Shown here: in pieces, positions 44,342-51,821 of the stretch
Layout of the letters: each line of letters begins with the position of its first letter
Position numbering within the stretch: position 1 is the stretch's first letter
Assembly (NCBI RefSeq): GCF_040782645.1
Contig: NZ_CP160403.1
Location: 7,723,001 to 7,787,000 of the forward strand
Length of the DNA stretch: 64,000 nucleotides
Source: Streptomyces sp. HUAS ZL42
Lineage (GTDB): Bacteria; Actinomycetota; Actinomycetes; Streptomycetales; Streptomycetaceae
Reading direction: 5' to 3'
Position numbers and translations under genes: made by a program
Notes under the pieces: generated by a model
Told to the model about the DNA's origin: nothing
The model's database searches: none
Seen by the model: the letters and a program-made list of their open reading frames with translations, nothing else

Positions 44342-45670
44342 ATGGACACGTTCCCCTCCGCTCAGCCAACCACCACCGCCGCGCCCGCGACTCCCCATCG
44401 CCGCCGCGTGGCAACCGCGGCGGCGCTCGCCTCGGCCGTCGAGTGGTACGACTACTTCGTCTTCGGAATAGCCGCCGCACTCGTCCTCGGCGACCTGTAC
44501 TTCCCGGCCGGCAGCCCCACCGCCGCAGTGCTCGCCGCCTTCGCCACCTTCGCCGTGGGCTTCCTCGCCCGCCCGATCGGCGGCATCGTCGCCGGACACC
44601 TCGGCGACAGGCGCGGCCGCAAGCCGATGCTGGTTCTCGCGCTCACCCTCATGGGCGTGGCCACCACCGGCATCGGCCTGCTCCCGACGTACGCGACGAT
44701 CGGCGTCGCCGCCCCGATCCTGCTGGTCGTCCTCCGCGTCGCGCAGGGCGTGGCAGTCGGTGCCCAGTGGGGCGGCGCGATGCTGATGGCCACCGAGTAC
44801 GCCCCCGAGGGCAAGCGCGGCGTCTACGGCAGCTTCGTCCAGCTCGGCGTCCCGATCGGCGTGGTGACCGCCAACACCGTCTTCCTGCTGGCCGGCGCGT
44901 TCACCTCGGACGCCGCGTTCGCGGCCTGGGGCTGGCGCGTCCCCTTCCTCGTCGGCCTGTTCGTCCTCGCCCTCGCCTGGTACATCCACGCGCGCGTCGA
45001 GGAGACCCCCGAATTCCGGGAGGCGGAACGGGCGCTGGCCGAGCAGGAGAAGGAGCAGAACGAGCGCAGCTCCCCCCTGCGCACGATCCTCCGCGGCCAC
45101 CTCGGCACGGTCCTCCTCGCCGGAGGCTCCTTCGCCGTGAACACCGCGACCTTCTACATCATCATCACCGGCGTCCTCGACTACACCACCCGAGCACTCG
45201 GCATGGAACGCGGTGCGGTGCTCACCGTCTCGCTCTGCGTCAGCCTCACCCAGCTGGCACTGATCCCGGCGGCCGCCGCGCTGTCCGACCGCGTCGGCCG
45301 GATCAAGGTCTACGCGTTCGGCGCGGCCGGCATCGCCCTGTGGGCCGTACCGCTGTTCCTGCTGATCGACACCGGTTCGCTGCTGTGGCTGGCAGTCGGC
45401 ACGTTCGTCGCCAGCTGCTTCCTGAGCATCATGTACGGCCCCCAGGCCGCCCTGTTCGCCGAGCTGTTCACGCCCGAGATGCGGTACACGGGCGCTTCCC
45501 TCGGCTACCAGATCGCGGCCGTGTGCGGCGGTGGCCTCGCACCGTTCGTGATGGTGCTGCTCCTGGAGGCCACCGGCACGTCGATGGCGGTGTCCGCCTA
45601 CATCGTCGCGCTCTCGGTGATCGCCCTCGTCTCCATCAAGGTCCTTGCGGACAGGGCGCGCTCACGCTGA
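44342..45670 (+). CDS. MHS-family MFS transporter (metabolite:H+ symporter)
   Basis: A 442-residue transporter with about 12 helices. MHS-family marks are the start VATAAALASAVEWYDYFVFG, the loop GHLGDRRGRKPMLVLALTLMGVATTGIGLLPTY, and QGVAVGAQWGGAMLMATEYAP. Relatives import shikimate, alpha-ketoglutarate, proline or betaine, and the substrate here is open. It lies 111 bp downstream of the alcohol dehydrogenase under its own operator-like element. Its stop overlaps the convergent EamA gene by nine bases. Confidence 0.92.
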   Translation: MDTFPSAQPTTTAAPATPHRRRVATAAALASAVEWYDYFVFGIAAALVLGDLYFPAGSPTAAVLAAFATFAVGFLARPIGGIVAGHLGDRRGRKPMLVLALTLMGVATTGIGLLPTYATIGVAAPILLVVLRVAQGVAVGAQWGGAMLMATEYAPEGKRGVYGSFVQLGVPIGVVTANTVFLLAGAFTSDAAFAAWGWRVPFLVGLFVLALAWYIHARVEETPEFREAERALAEQEKEQNERSSPLRTILRGHLGTVLLAGGSFAVNTATFYIIITGVLDYTTRALGMERGAVLTVSLCVSLTQLALIPAAAALSDRVGRIKVYAFGAAGIALWAVPLFLLIDTGSLLWLAVGTFVASCFLSIMYGPQAALFAELFTPEMRYTGASLGYQIAAVCGGGLAPFVMVLLLEATGTSMAVSAYIVALSVIALVSIKVLADRARSR

Positions 45671-46603
45671 CGGTTCACGCGCGTCGGCCCGCGGCTCCGG
45701 AGCCGTCTCCGGGGCCGCGGCCTTCCGGGCCCGCGAGCGGGACACCGCGACCCCCGCCAGGCACAGCGCCCCGCCCGCCAGGGTGAGCATCCCCGGCACC
45801 TCGCCCAGCGTCAGCCACGACATCAGCACGACCAGCGCGGGCACCGCGTACGTGGTCGCGCCCATGCGGCTCGCGGTCGTACGGGCCAGGGCGTACGCCC
45901 ATGTCGTGAACGCGAGCGCGGTCGAAAAGACGCCCAGGTAGACCATGTTGAGTGTGGCCGAGAGCGGTGCCTCGCCCGCCTCCCGCACCAGTTGCCCCGC
46001 GAAGGGCAGGCAGGCAACGGCCCCGACCAGGCACCCGAACGTCGTCACCTGCAGCGCGCTCGCGCGTCCGAGGGCCGGCTTCTGCGCCACGACCCCGCCG
46101 GCGTACCCGACCGCGGCCAGCAGGCACAGGGCCACCCCGAGCACCGACGACCCGCCCCCGCCCGACATCGAAAGCCCCACCGTGACCGCACCGGCGAACG
46201 ACACCGCCATCCCCGCCAGCAGCCGCGGCGGCATCGGATCGCCGAGCAGCCGGGAGCCGAGCAGAGCGATGAGGATCGGCCCGATGTTCACGACCAGGGC
46301 CGCCGTCCCCGCGTCGACCTGCTGCTCGCCCCAGTTCAGGGCGACCATGTAGAAGCCGAACCACAGCAGGCCCGATATGGCGATCCCGCGCCAGGCCGTC
46401 CGCGGTGGCCACCCCTCCCGCCGTACCAGACAGATCGCCCCCAGCGCCAGCGCCCCGGCCAGCAGCCGGCCCAGCGCCAGCGCACCCGGCGAGTACGCGC
46501 CGCCCGCACTGCGGATCGAGACGAAGGCGGAGGCCCACAGGACGACGGTGACGCCGGCCGCACCGGCGGCGAACAGTTCCGTACGGCGGGAGGTGCTCAT
46601 CAT
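45662..46603 (-). CDS. EamA/DMT-family exporter
   Basis: A 313-residue protein of ten predicted helices formed by two EamA halves: LWASAFVSIRSAGGAYSPGALALGRLL in the first and a second repeat ending VPALVVLMSWLTLGEVPGMLTLAGGALCLAGVAV. Drug/metabolite transporters of this kind usually export amino acids or small metabolites. The C-terminal tail is a charged Pro/Glu stretch. The ArsR-like gene starting at 47400 is upstream on the same strand, 74 bp from its stop to this start, so the two may be cotranscribed. ATG 46603 and 46600 are both possible starts. Confidence 0.9.
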   Translation of the reverse strand: MMSTSRRTELFAAGAAGVTVVLWASAFVSIRSAGGAYSPGALALGRLLAGALALGAICLVRREGWPPRTAWRGIAISGLLWFGFYMVALNWGEQQVDAGTAALVVNIGPILIALLGSRLLGDPMPPRLLAGMAVSFAGAVTVGLSMSGGGGSSVLGVALCLLAAVGYAGGVVAQKPALGRASALQVTTFGCLVGAVACLPFAGQLVREAGEAPLSATLNMVYLGVFSTALAFTTWAYALARTTASRMGATTYAVPALVVLMSWLTLGEVPGMLTLAGGALCLAGVAVSRSRARKAAAPETAPEPRADAREPSA

Positions 46604-46677
46604 GCTCCTGAGGCTAGGAACGGAACGGATCGGGTGCTCGCGGATTTCGGACGGGGCACCGGACGCCGCGGACGTGC

Positions 46678-47400
46678 TCAGCGCAGATCACCCGACGCGA
46701 TGCCCAGCAGTTCGGTCAGGGCCTGCTCACCCGTCGCCGTCACCTTCACCGCCCGCTCGGTGCCGATGCGCACGCACCAGCCCGCGTCCAGGGCGTGCCG
46801 GCACAGCGCCGCGCCCGCGACGCCCGCGAGGTGCGGGCGGCGCTCGGTCCAGTCGAGGCAGGCCCGGGCCAGCGGGCGGCGCCCCCCGCGGTCGAGTGCG
46901 ATACCGGTGGCCTCGAACCACCGCACTCCCGCGTCCGTCAGCGCGAACCCCGTGTCCTGACGCAACAGTCCTTTCAGGGTCAGCGCCTCGGTGACCGCGA
47001 TGCCGAGCCGCCCGGCGAGATGGTCGTAGCAGGTGCGGCCCCGGGCCATCGCCGACCCGGCGCTCGACTCGCGCAGGGTGCGCGGCCGTACCGCGGTGTC
47101 CGGTGCGAACTGGGCGGCGAGGTCCTCCACCAGCTGCGCCACACGCGCGTCGGCCAGCCGCACGTACCGGTGCCGCCCCTGCCGCTCCTCGCCGAGCAGC
47201 CCGCCCGCGACCAGCTTTCCCAGGTGCTCGCTCAGCGTCGACGCGGCCACTCCCGCGTGCCGGGCCAGCTCACCGGCGGTCCACGCCCGCCCGTCGAGCA
47301 GCGCCAGCAGACACGCGGCGCGCGTCTCGTCGGCGATCAGCCCGGCGAGCCGGGCCAGCTGCGGTGCTCGGGGGTCCCTGCCGGTCATGCCTTCCAGCAT
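46678..47400 (-). CDS. ArsR-type winged-helix regulator
   Basis: A 240-residue regulator: the winged helix (RLAGLIADETRAACLLALLDGRAWTAGELARHAGVAASTLSEHLGKLVAGGLLGEERQGRHRYVRLAD) spans about 12-85, and the longer C-terminal half (about 110-240) is a second alpha/beta domain seen in a subset of ArsR proteins. An inverted repeat at 47411-47432 sits just in front of the start and may be its operator. No ribosome site is seen at ATG 47400; the in-frame ATG at 47388 is an alternative. It likely controls the EamA gene. Confidence 0.85.
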   Translation of the reverse strand: MLEGMTGRDPRAPQLARLAGLIADETRAACLLALLDGRAWTAGELARHAGVAASTLSEHLGKLVAGGLLGEERQGRHRYVRLADARVAQLVEDLAAQFAPDTAVRPRTLRESSAGSAMARGRTCYDHLAGRLGIAVTEALTLKGLLRQDTGFALTDAGVRWFEATGIALDRGGRRPLARACLDWTERRPHLAGVAGAALCRHALDAGWCVRIGTERAVKVTATGEQALTELLGIASGDLR

Positions 47401-47410
47401 GGGGTACGGA

Positions 47411-47432
47411 CACTTCGGCGCGCACCGAAGTG
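47411..47432. promoter_or_regulatory. Inverted repeat before the ArsR-like gene
   Basis: CACTTCGG and CCGAAGTG, perfect eight-base arms with a six-base spacer, lie 11 bp upstream of the ArsR-type start. Confidence 0.6.
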
Positions 47433-47437
47433 TGGCC

Positions 47438-48076
47438 CTAGGCCCGGCTCACCTGCTCGTACTGCTGGACCAAACCGTCGAGCAGTGCCGTGAGCCCCGT
47501 CTCGAAGGCCCGCTCGTCGATCTTCTCCTGCTGGTCGGCGAGGAGGTGGGCCTGGCCGAGGTGGGGATAGTCGGCGGGGTCGTAGGCGCTCGCGTCGTCC
47601 ACGAAACCGCCGGCGAACGAGCCCAGTGCGGAGCCCATGATGAAGTACCGCATCAGCGCTCCGATGGAGGTGGCCTGCGCGGCCGGCCAGCCCGCCTCGA
47701 CCATCGCGCCGTAGACGGCGTCCGCGAGACGGAGTGCGGCGGGACGGCGGCCGGGGCCGCGGGCGAGGACCGGGACGATGTTCGGATGGTCGCGCAGGGC
47801 CGCCCGGTAGGAGAGGGCCCAGTCGTGCAGGGCGGTGCGCCAGTCCCGGCCGTCCTCGAACATCGCCAGATCGACCTGGGCGCTCACCGAGTCGGCGACC
47901 GCCTCCAGGATCTCGTCCTTCGTCCGGAAGTGGTTGTAGAGCGAGGGCCCGCTCACCCCCAGCTCGGCGGCGAGCCGCCGGGTGGAGACGGCCGCGAGAC
48001 CCTCCGCGTCCACCAGTGCGCGGGCCGTCTCGACGATGCGGTCGGTGCTGAGGAGGGGCTTGCGCGGTCGGGCCAT
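47438..48076 (-). CDS. TetR family regulator (acyl-CoA dehydrogenase locus)
   Basis: A 212-residue TetR: HTH STDRIVETARALVDAEGLAAVSTRRLAAELGVSGPSLYNHFRTKDEIL and a C-terminal TetR_C domain. ATG 48076 is chosen because TACTAT lies seven bases upstream, so its mRNA is probably leaderless. An earlier ATG in the same frame (48100) would lie upstream of this box. The inverted repeat 48104-48120 overlaps its expected -35 zone and faces the acyl-CoA dehydrogenase gene, consistent with autorepression and control of the neighbour. Confidence 0.9.
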   Translation of the reverse strand: MARPRKPLLSTDRIVETARALVDAEGLAAVSTRRLAAELGVSGPSLYNHFRTKDEILEAVADSVSAQVDLAMFEDGRDWRTALHDWALSYRAALRDHPNIVPVLARGPGRRPAALRLADAVYGAMVEAGWPAAQATSIGALMRYFIMGSALGSFAGGFVDDASAYDPADYPHLGQAHLLADQQEKIDERAFETGLTALLDGLVQQYEQVSRA

Positions 48077-48103
48077 GGCGCACATAGTAGGGCTGCGCAC
48101 TGA

Positions 48104-48120
48104 AACTAGCAGTGCTAATT
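48104..48120. promoter_or_regulatory. TetR operator candidate AACTAGCA-G-TGCTAATT
   Basis: Inverted arms of eight bases (one mismatch) around a single G, midway between the divergent TetR and acyl-CoA dehydrogenase genes. Confidence 0.7.
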
Positions 48121-48150
48121 TAAATGTACGGCGTTCAATCGAGGTGAGGC

Positions 48151-49302
48151 GTGAACCTGGGGCTCAGTGAGGAGCAGGAGGCCGTCCGTCGGCTTGCCGA
48201 GGACTTCGTGTCGCGTGAGATCACGCCGAACGTCGTCACCTGGGACCGGGCCGAGGAGGTCGACCGTTCGATCGTCAAGAAGCTCGGCGAGGTCGGCTTC
48301 CTGGGACTGACCATCGACGAGGAATACGGCGGCTCGGGCGGCGACCACCTCGCGTACTGCCTGGTCACCGAGGAACTCGGCCGCGGGGACTCGTCCGTGC
48401 GCGGCATCGTCTCCGTCTCGCTCGGTCTTGTCGCCAAGACGATCGCCGGCTGGGGGAGCGGGGAGCAGAAGCGGCGCTGGCTGCCGGGGCTCACCTCCGG
48501 CGAGTCCGTCGGCTGCTTCGGCCTCACCGAGCCGGGCACCGGCTCCGACGCGGGGAACCTCGCCACGCGCGCGGTGCGCGACGGCGACGAGTACGTCATC
48601 AACGGCACCAAGATGTTCATCACGAACGGCACCTGGGCCGACGTCGTCCTGCTTTTCGCCCGCTCCACGGACGCGCCCGGCCACAAGGGTGTCTCCGCCT
48701 TCCTCGTCCCGACCGACACGCCCGGCCTCTCCCGCCGCACGATCCACGGCAAGCTCGGCCTGCGCGGCCAGGCGACCGCGGAACTGGTCCTCGAGGACGT
48801 GCGCGTCCCGGCCTCCGCGCTGCTGGGGGAGGAGGGCAAGGGCTTCTCGGTGGCCATGTCCGCCCTGGCCAAGGGACGGATGTCGGTCGCGGCGGGGTGT
48901 GTGGGCATAGCCCAGGCCGCGCTGGACGCGGCGGTGCGATACGCGGGTGAGCGCGAGCAGTTCGGCAGGACGATCGCCCACCACCAACTGGTGCAGGAAC
49001 TGATCAGCGACATCGCCGTGGACGTGGACGCGGCCCGGCTGCTGACCTGGCGGGTCGCCGACCTGATCGACCGGGGGCTGCCCTTCGCCACCGAGTCCTC
49101 CAAGGCCAAGCTCTTCGCCTCGGAAGCGGCGGTCCGTGCCGCCAACAACGCCCTGCAGGTCTTCGGCGGGTACGGCTACATCGACGAGTACCCTGCGGGC
49201 AAGCTGCTGCGCGACGCCCGTGTGATGACCCTCTACGAGGGCACGAGCCAGATACAGAAGCTGGTGATCGGGCGGGCGTTGACGGGGGTTTCGGCGTTCT
49301 GA
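48151..49302 (+). CDS. Acyl-CoA dehydrogenase
   Basis: A 383-residue flavoenzyme for the first step of beta-oxidation or branched-chain/isoprenoid degradation. Family marks are EEYGGSGGD, FGLTEPGTGSDAG, KMFITNGTWAD, GLRGQATAEL and the C-terminal FGGYGYIDEYPAGKLLRDARVMTLYEGTSQIQ. The catalytic base is Glu363 in LYEGTSQ, as in short- and medium-chain enzymes. GTG 48151 follows GAGGTGAGG. It is divergent from the TetR gene, with a shared operator-like repeat. The specific acyl chain is not deducible. Confidence 0.93.
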   Translation: MNLGLSEEQEAVRRLAEDFVSREITPNVVTWDRAEEVDRSIVKKLGEVGFLGLTIDEEYGGSGGDHLAYCLVTEELGRGDSSVRGIVSVSLGLVAKTIAGWGSGEQKRRWLPGLTSGESVGCFGLTEPGTGSDAGNLATRAVRDGDEYVINGTKMFITNGTWADVVLLFARSTDAPGHKGVSAFLVPTDTPGLSRRTIHGKLGLRGQATAELVLEDVRVPASALLGEEGKGFSVAMSALAKGRMSVAAGCVGIAQAALDAAVRYAGEREQFGRTIAHHQLVQELISDIAVDVDAARLLTWRVADLIDRGLPFATESSKAKLFASEAAVRAANNALQVFGGYGYIDEYPAGKLLRDARVMTLYEGTSQIQKLVIGRALTGVSAF

Positions 49303-49316
49303 GGCTCACGTCCGTT

Positions 49317-49350
49317 CGTTTTGAGTACGCGAGCGTTTTGAGTACGCGAG
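49317..49350. repeat. Two tandem 17-bp repeats upstream of a YiaA-like gene
   Basis: CGTTTTGAGTACGCGAG is present twice head to tail (49317-49333 and 49334-49350), followed by a partial third unit (CTGAGTATCC). It may be a regulator binding array or slippage. Confidence 0.75.
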
Positions 49351-49401
49351 CTGAGTATCCCGGCGGATGTGGGGCCGGCCACATTCGCCGACGCTTGTCC
49401 C

Positions 49402-49647
49402 ATGAGTGAAACCTCGGGCAAGCAGCAGAACACGGCCGCGTTCTACGGTCAGGCCGTCGCCTCGTTCTCCGTCGCCATGGCCGCCACCGCCATCGGGATC
49501 TTCAAGCTCAACGCGGACGCCTGGGTGCGGGCCTTCCTCGGGATCGCCGTCCTGTATCTCGTGACGTCCGCCTTCACCCTCGCCAAGGTGATCCGCGACC
49601 GGCAGGATGCGGCGGCCCGGGCCTACAGCCCCTTCGAAAAGCTCTGA
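49402..49647 (+). CDS. YiaA/YiaB family two-helix membrane protein
   Basis: An 81-residue protein with two membrane helices: FYGQAVASFSVAMAATAIGIFKL, then AWVRAFLGIAVLYLVTSAFTLAKVIRDRQD. The spacing and the closing KVIRDRQD fit the YiaA/YiaB family of inner-membrane proteins of unknown function. ATG 49402 has no clear ribosome site and may be leaderless. The upstream tandem repeat may carry its promoter. Confidence 0.8.
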   Translation: MSETSGKQQNTAAFYGQAVASFSVAMAATAIGIFKLNADAWVRAFLGIAVLYLVTSAFTLAKVIRDRQDAAARAYSPFEKL

Positions 49648-49655
49648 GCGGGCAC

Positions 49656-49673
49656 GCTAAGCGGCCGCTCAGC
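49656..49673. promoter_or_regulatory. TetR operator candidate GCTAAGC-GGCC-GCTCAGC
   Basis: An 18-bp near-perfect palindrome (one mismatch) 48 bp before the TetR gene at 49721. The half-site CTAAGC recurs at 50878. Confidence 0.75.
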
Positions 49674-49720
49674 TTCGGCGGTATGGTGGAGCTCCTGTCA
49701 CCGAGAGGGGCGAGCGAGCG

Positions 49721-50344
49721 ATGAGTACGGCGAAGGAGAGGGCCGGCGGCGAGGCGCAGGCGTGGGGCGAGGTCACGCCCGATGCGGCGCGGCGGCTGCT
49801 GATTGCCGCGGTGGAGGCCTTCGCCGAGCGGGGCTATCACGCGACGACGACCCGTGACATCGCGGGACGCGCCGGCATGAGTCCCGCCGCGCTCTACATC
49901 CACTACAAGACCAAGGAAGAGCTGCTGCACCGCATCAGCAGGATCGGCCACGAGAAGGCCCTCGAGATCCTGCAGACCGCGGCGCGGGGTGAGGGCAGCG
50001 CGACCGAGCGGCTCGCCGACGCGGTGAGCTCCTTCGTCCGCTGGCACGCGGGTGGACGCACCACCGCGCGGGTCGTCCAGTACGAACTGGAGTCGCTCGG
50101 CCCCGAGGCCCGCGCCGAGATCCTCGGACTGCGCCGCCAGGTGGACGCCGAGGTGCGCCAGATCGTCGAGGAGGGTGTGGCGACGGGCGAGTTCGACGTG
50201 CTGGACGTGCAGGGCACCACCCTTGCGGTGCTGTCGCTGTGCATCGATGTGGCCCGCTGGTTCAACGTCGACGGGCCGCGGACGCCCGAGGAGGTCGGCG
50301 CGCTGTACGCCGACCTCGTGCTGCGGATGGTGGGGGCGAAGTAG
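49721..50344 (+). CDS. TetR family regulator
   Basis: A 207-residue TetR. The HTH is TPDAARRLLIAAVEAFAERGYHATTTRDIAGRAGMSPAALYIHYKTKEELL, followed by a helical domain of the TetR_C type that binds acyl-CoA-like ligands in relatives (for example KstR2-like proteins). GAGAGGGG precedes ATG 49721. A palindrome lies in its own promoter and an almost identical one in the MaoC promoter 1.2 kb away, so it probably represses both. Confidence 0.9.
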   Translation: MSTAKERAGGEAQAWGEVTPDAARRLLIAAVEAFAERGYHATTTRDIAGRAGMSPAALYIHYKTKEELLHRISRIGHEKALEILQTAARGEGSATERLADAVSSFVRWHAGGRTTARVVQYELESLGPEARAEILGLRRQVDAEVRQIVEEGVATGEFDVLDVQGTTLAVLSLCIDVARWFNVDGPRTPEEVGALYADLVLRMVGAK

Positions 50345-50372
50345 TCACCGGCGTGTGCCGGTCCGCGGCCTC

Positions 50373-50834
50373 CTACAGGTAGTAGCGCGCGACGGACTCG
50401 GCGACGCACACGGGCTTGTCGCCGCCGTCGCGCTCCACGGTGAAGGCGACGGTGACCTGCACGCCGCCCGGGACGTCCTCGACGCCGGTGATGGCGGCGG
50501 TGGCGCGCAGGCGTGAGCCGACCGGGACGGGGGAGGGGAAGCGGACCTTGTTGACCCCGTAGTTGACACCCATCTTCACGCCCTCGACCTTGATGAGCTG
50601 GGGGCCGAAGAGGGGCAGCAGGGACAGGGTCAGATACCCGTGCGCGATGGTGGTCCCGAAGGGTCCCGCGGCCGCCTTCTCCGGATCGACGTGGATCCAC
50701 TGGTGGTCGCCGGTGGCGTCGGCGAACAGGTCGATCCGCTTCTGGTCGACATCCAGCCAGTCGGTGTGCCCCAGTTGCTCGCCCACCGCCGCCCTCAGGT
50801 CGTCGACGGAGGTGAAGATCCTCGGCTCTGCCAT
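50373..50834 (-). CDS. MaoC-like (R)-specific enoyl-CoA hydratase
   Basis: A 153-residue hot-dog-fold protein. The hydratase 2 motif is RIDLFADATGDHQWIHVDPEKAA, with the catalytic Asp43 and His48, then GTTIAHGYLTLSLLP and KVRFPSPVPVGSRLRATAAI. It adds water to trans-2-enoyl-CoA to give (R)-3-hydroxyacyl-CoA. GAGAGG precedes ATG 50834. It converges on the TetR gene, and its promoter carries the matching operator at 50878. Confidence 0.92.
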   Translation of the reverse strand: MAEPRIFTSVDDLRAAVGEQLGHTDWLDVDQKRIDLFADATGDHQWIHVDPEKAAAGPFGTTIAHGYLTLSLLPLFGPQLIKVEGVKMGVNYGVNKVRFPSPVPVGSRLRATAAITGVEDVPGGVQVTVAFTVERDGGDKPVCVAESVARYYL

Positions 50835-50877
50835 GTGCCCGGCCTCTCGCGTCACTCGGTTGTTCAGGTCGTCATGT

Positions 50878-50893
50878 CTAAGCAACTGCTTAG
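50878..50893. promoter_or_regulatory. TetR operator candidate CTAAGC-AACT-GCTTAG
   Basis: A 16-bp palindrome with perfect CTAAGC/GCTTAG arms and a four-base centre, 44 bp upstream of the MaoC start. The same half-site and spacing occur at 49656-49673. Confidence 0.75.
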
Positions 50894-50958
50894 CATGGTC
50901 GGGTGTGGGGTCGATGTCAACGGGACCGGGGTGTGACGCGGTCGGTAGGGTTCGAGGG

Positions 50959-51414
50959 GTGCCTCAGATTCCAGAGAAGATCCACGAGCTCACGGTCGGC
51001 CAGCTCGCGGCGCGCAGCGGCGCGGCCGTCTCCGCCCTGCACTTCTACGAGTCCAAGGGCCTGATCAGCAGCCGCCGCACGCCGGGCAACCAGCGCCGCT
51101 ACAGCCGTGACACCCTGCGCCGGGTCGCCTTCGTCCGCGCCGCGCAGCGTGTCGGCATCCCGTTGGCCACGATCCGTGAAGCGCTCGCAGAGCTCCCCGA
51201 GGAGCGCACTCCCACCCGCGAGGACTGGGCGCGCCTCTCCGAGGCCTGGCGCTCCGAGCTGGAGGAACGCATCAAACACCTCAACCGCCTCCGCGACCAC
51301 CTCACGGACTGCATCGGCTGCGGCTGCCTGTCCCTGAACACCTGCGTCCTGTCCAACCCGGACGACGCGTTCGGCGAACGTCGCGCGGGCTCCCGCCTGA
51401 TGGCGGAGCCGTAG
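50959..51414 (+). CDS. soxR: Redox-sensing MerR regulator SoxR
   Basis: A 151-residue MerR-family regulator. The HTH reads LTVGQLAARSGAAVSALHFYESKGLISSRRTPGNQRRYSRDTLRRVAFVRAAQRVGI, followed by a dimerisation helix and the [2Fe-2S] cluster with Cys118, Cys121, Cys123 and Cys129 (CIGCGCLSLNTC), the exact SoxR spacing. In Streptomyces SoxR responds to redox-active secondary metabolites rather than superoxide. GTG 50959 is seven bases after TAGGGT, so the mRNA is probably leaderless. SoxR targets are not adjacent here. Confidence 0.96.
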   Translation: MPQIPEKIHELTVGQLAARSGAAVSALHFYESKGLISSRRTPGNQRRYSRDTLRRVAFVRAAQRVGIPLATIREALAELPEERTPTREDWARLSEAWRSELEERIKHLNRLRDHLTDCIGCGCLSLNTCVLSNPDDAFGERRAGSRLMAEP

Positions 51415-51821
51415 GCCTCCGGCGGTCGGGCCGATTGCGCCTTGGGTCTGGTGGGTGGGTCGGGGGTGTGGTGGTGCGGCGAGCCCGTCGCGGGTTGTGC
51501 CCCTCTGCCCGCTGCCACGGTGGACGGCGTGGGGACCAGCTGAGCGACGGGCTGCGCCGCACCACCCCACCCCACTCCGGCGCGCGGGCGACTGCGGGTG
51601 CGTGGTGGCGCGGGGCGCGCTCAGCCCTGCCGCCCGGCCGCGGGTGCGCGCGGCGCTCGGCCACCGCGTTGGTCCGCGGGCAGTCGTGCCGCCTGGGGCG
51701 GCACGGGTGGGCGCGGGCGGCTCCCCGTCAGCGCCGGGTTGCGCGGCCCACCCCGCGCCAGCCGCAGCGCCGGGTTGGTGCGGCCCCCGCCCGCGTCAAC
51801 GCCGCGCACCGGGAACCCCGT
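51415..51821. other. GC-rich non-coding region with internal repeats
   Basis: 407 bp without a convincing gene. It holds CAGCGCCGGGTTG twice, each followed by a GCGGCCC-like run (around 51729-51790), several short palindromes, and a CCGCCTGGGGCGGCACGG hairpin around 51690. Such mosaics are common between Streptomyces genes and probably include the terminators of soxR and the RNA ligase. Confidence 0.55.

Noticed and set aside
51415..51821. A tRNA or structured RNA gene in the GC-rich gap
   Set aside because: No cloverleaf or conserved T-loop sequence was found. The palindromes are irregular.
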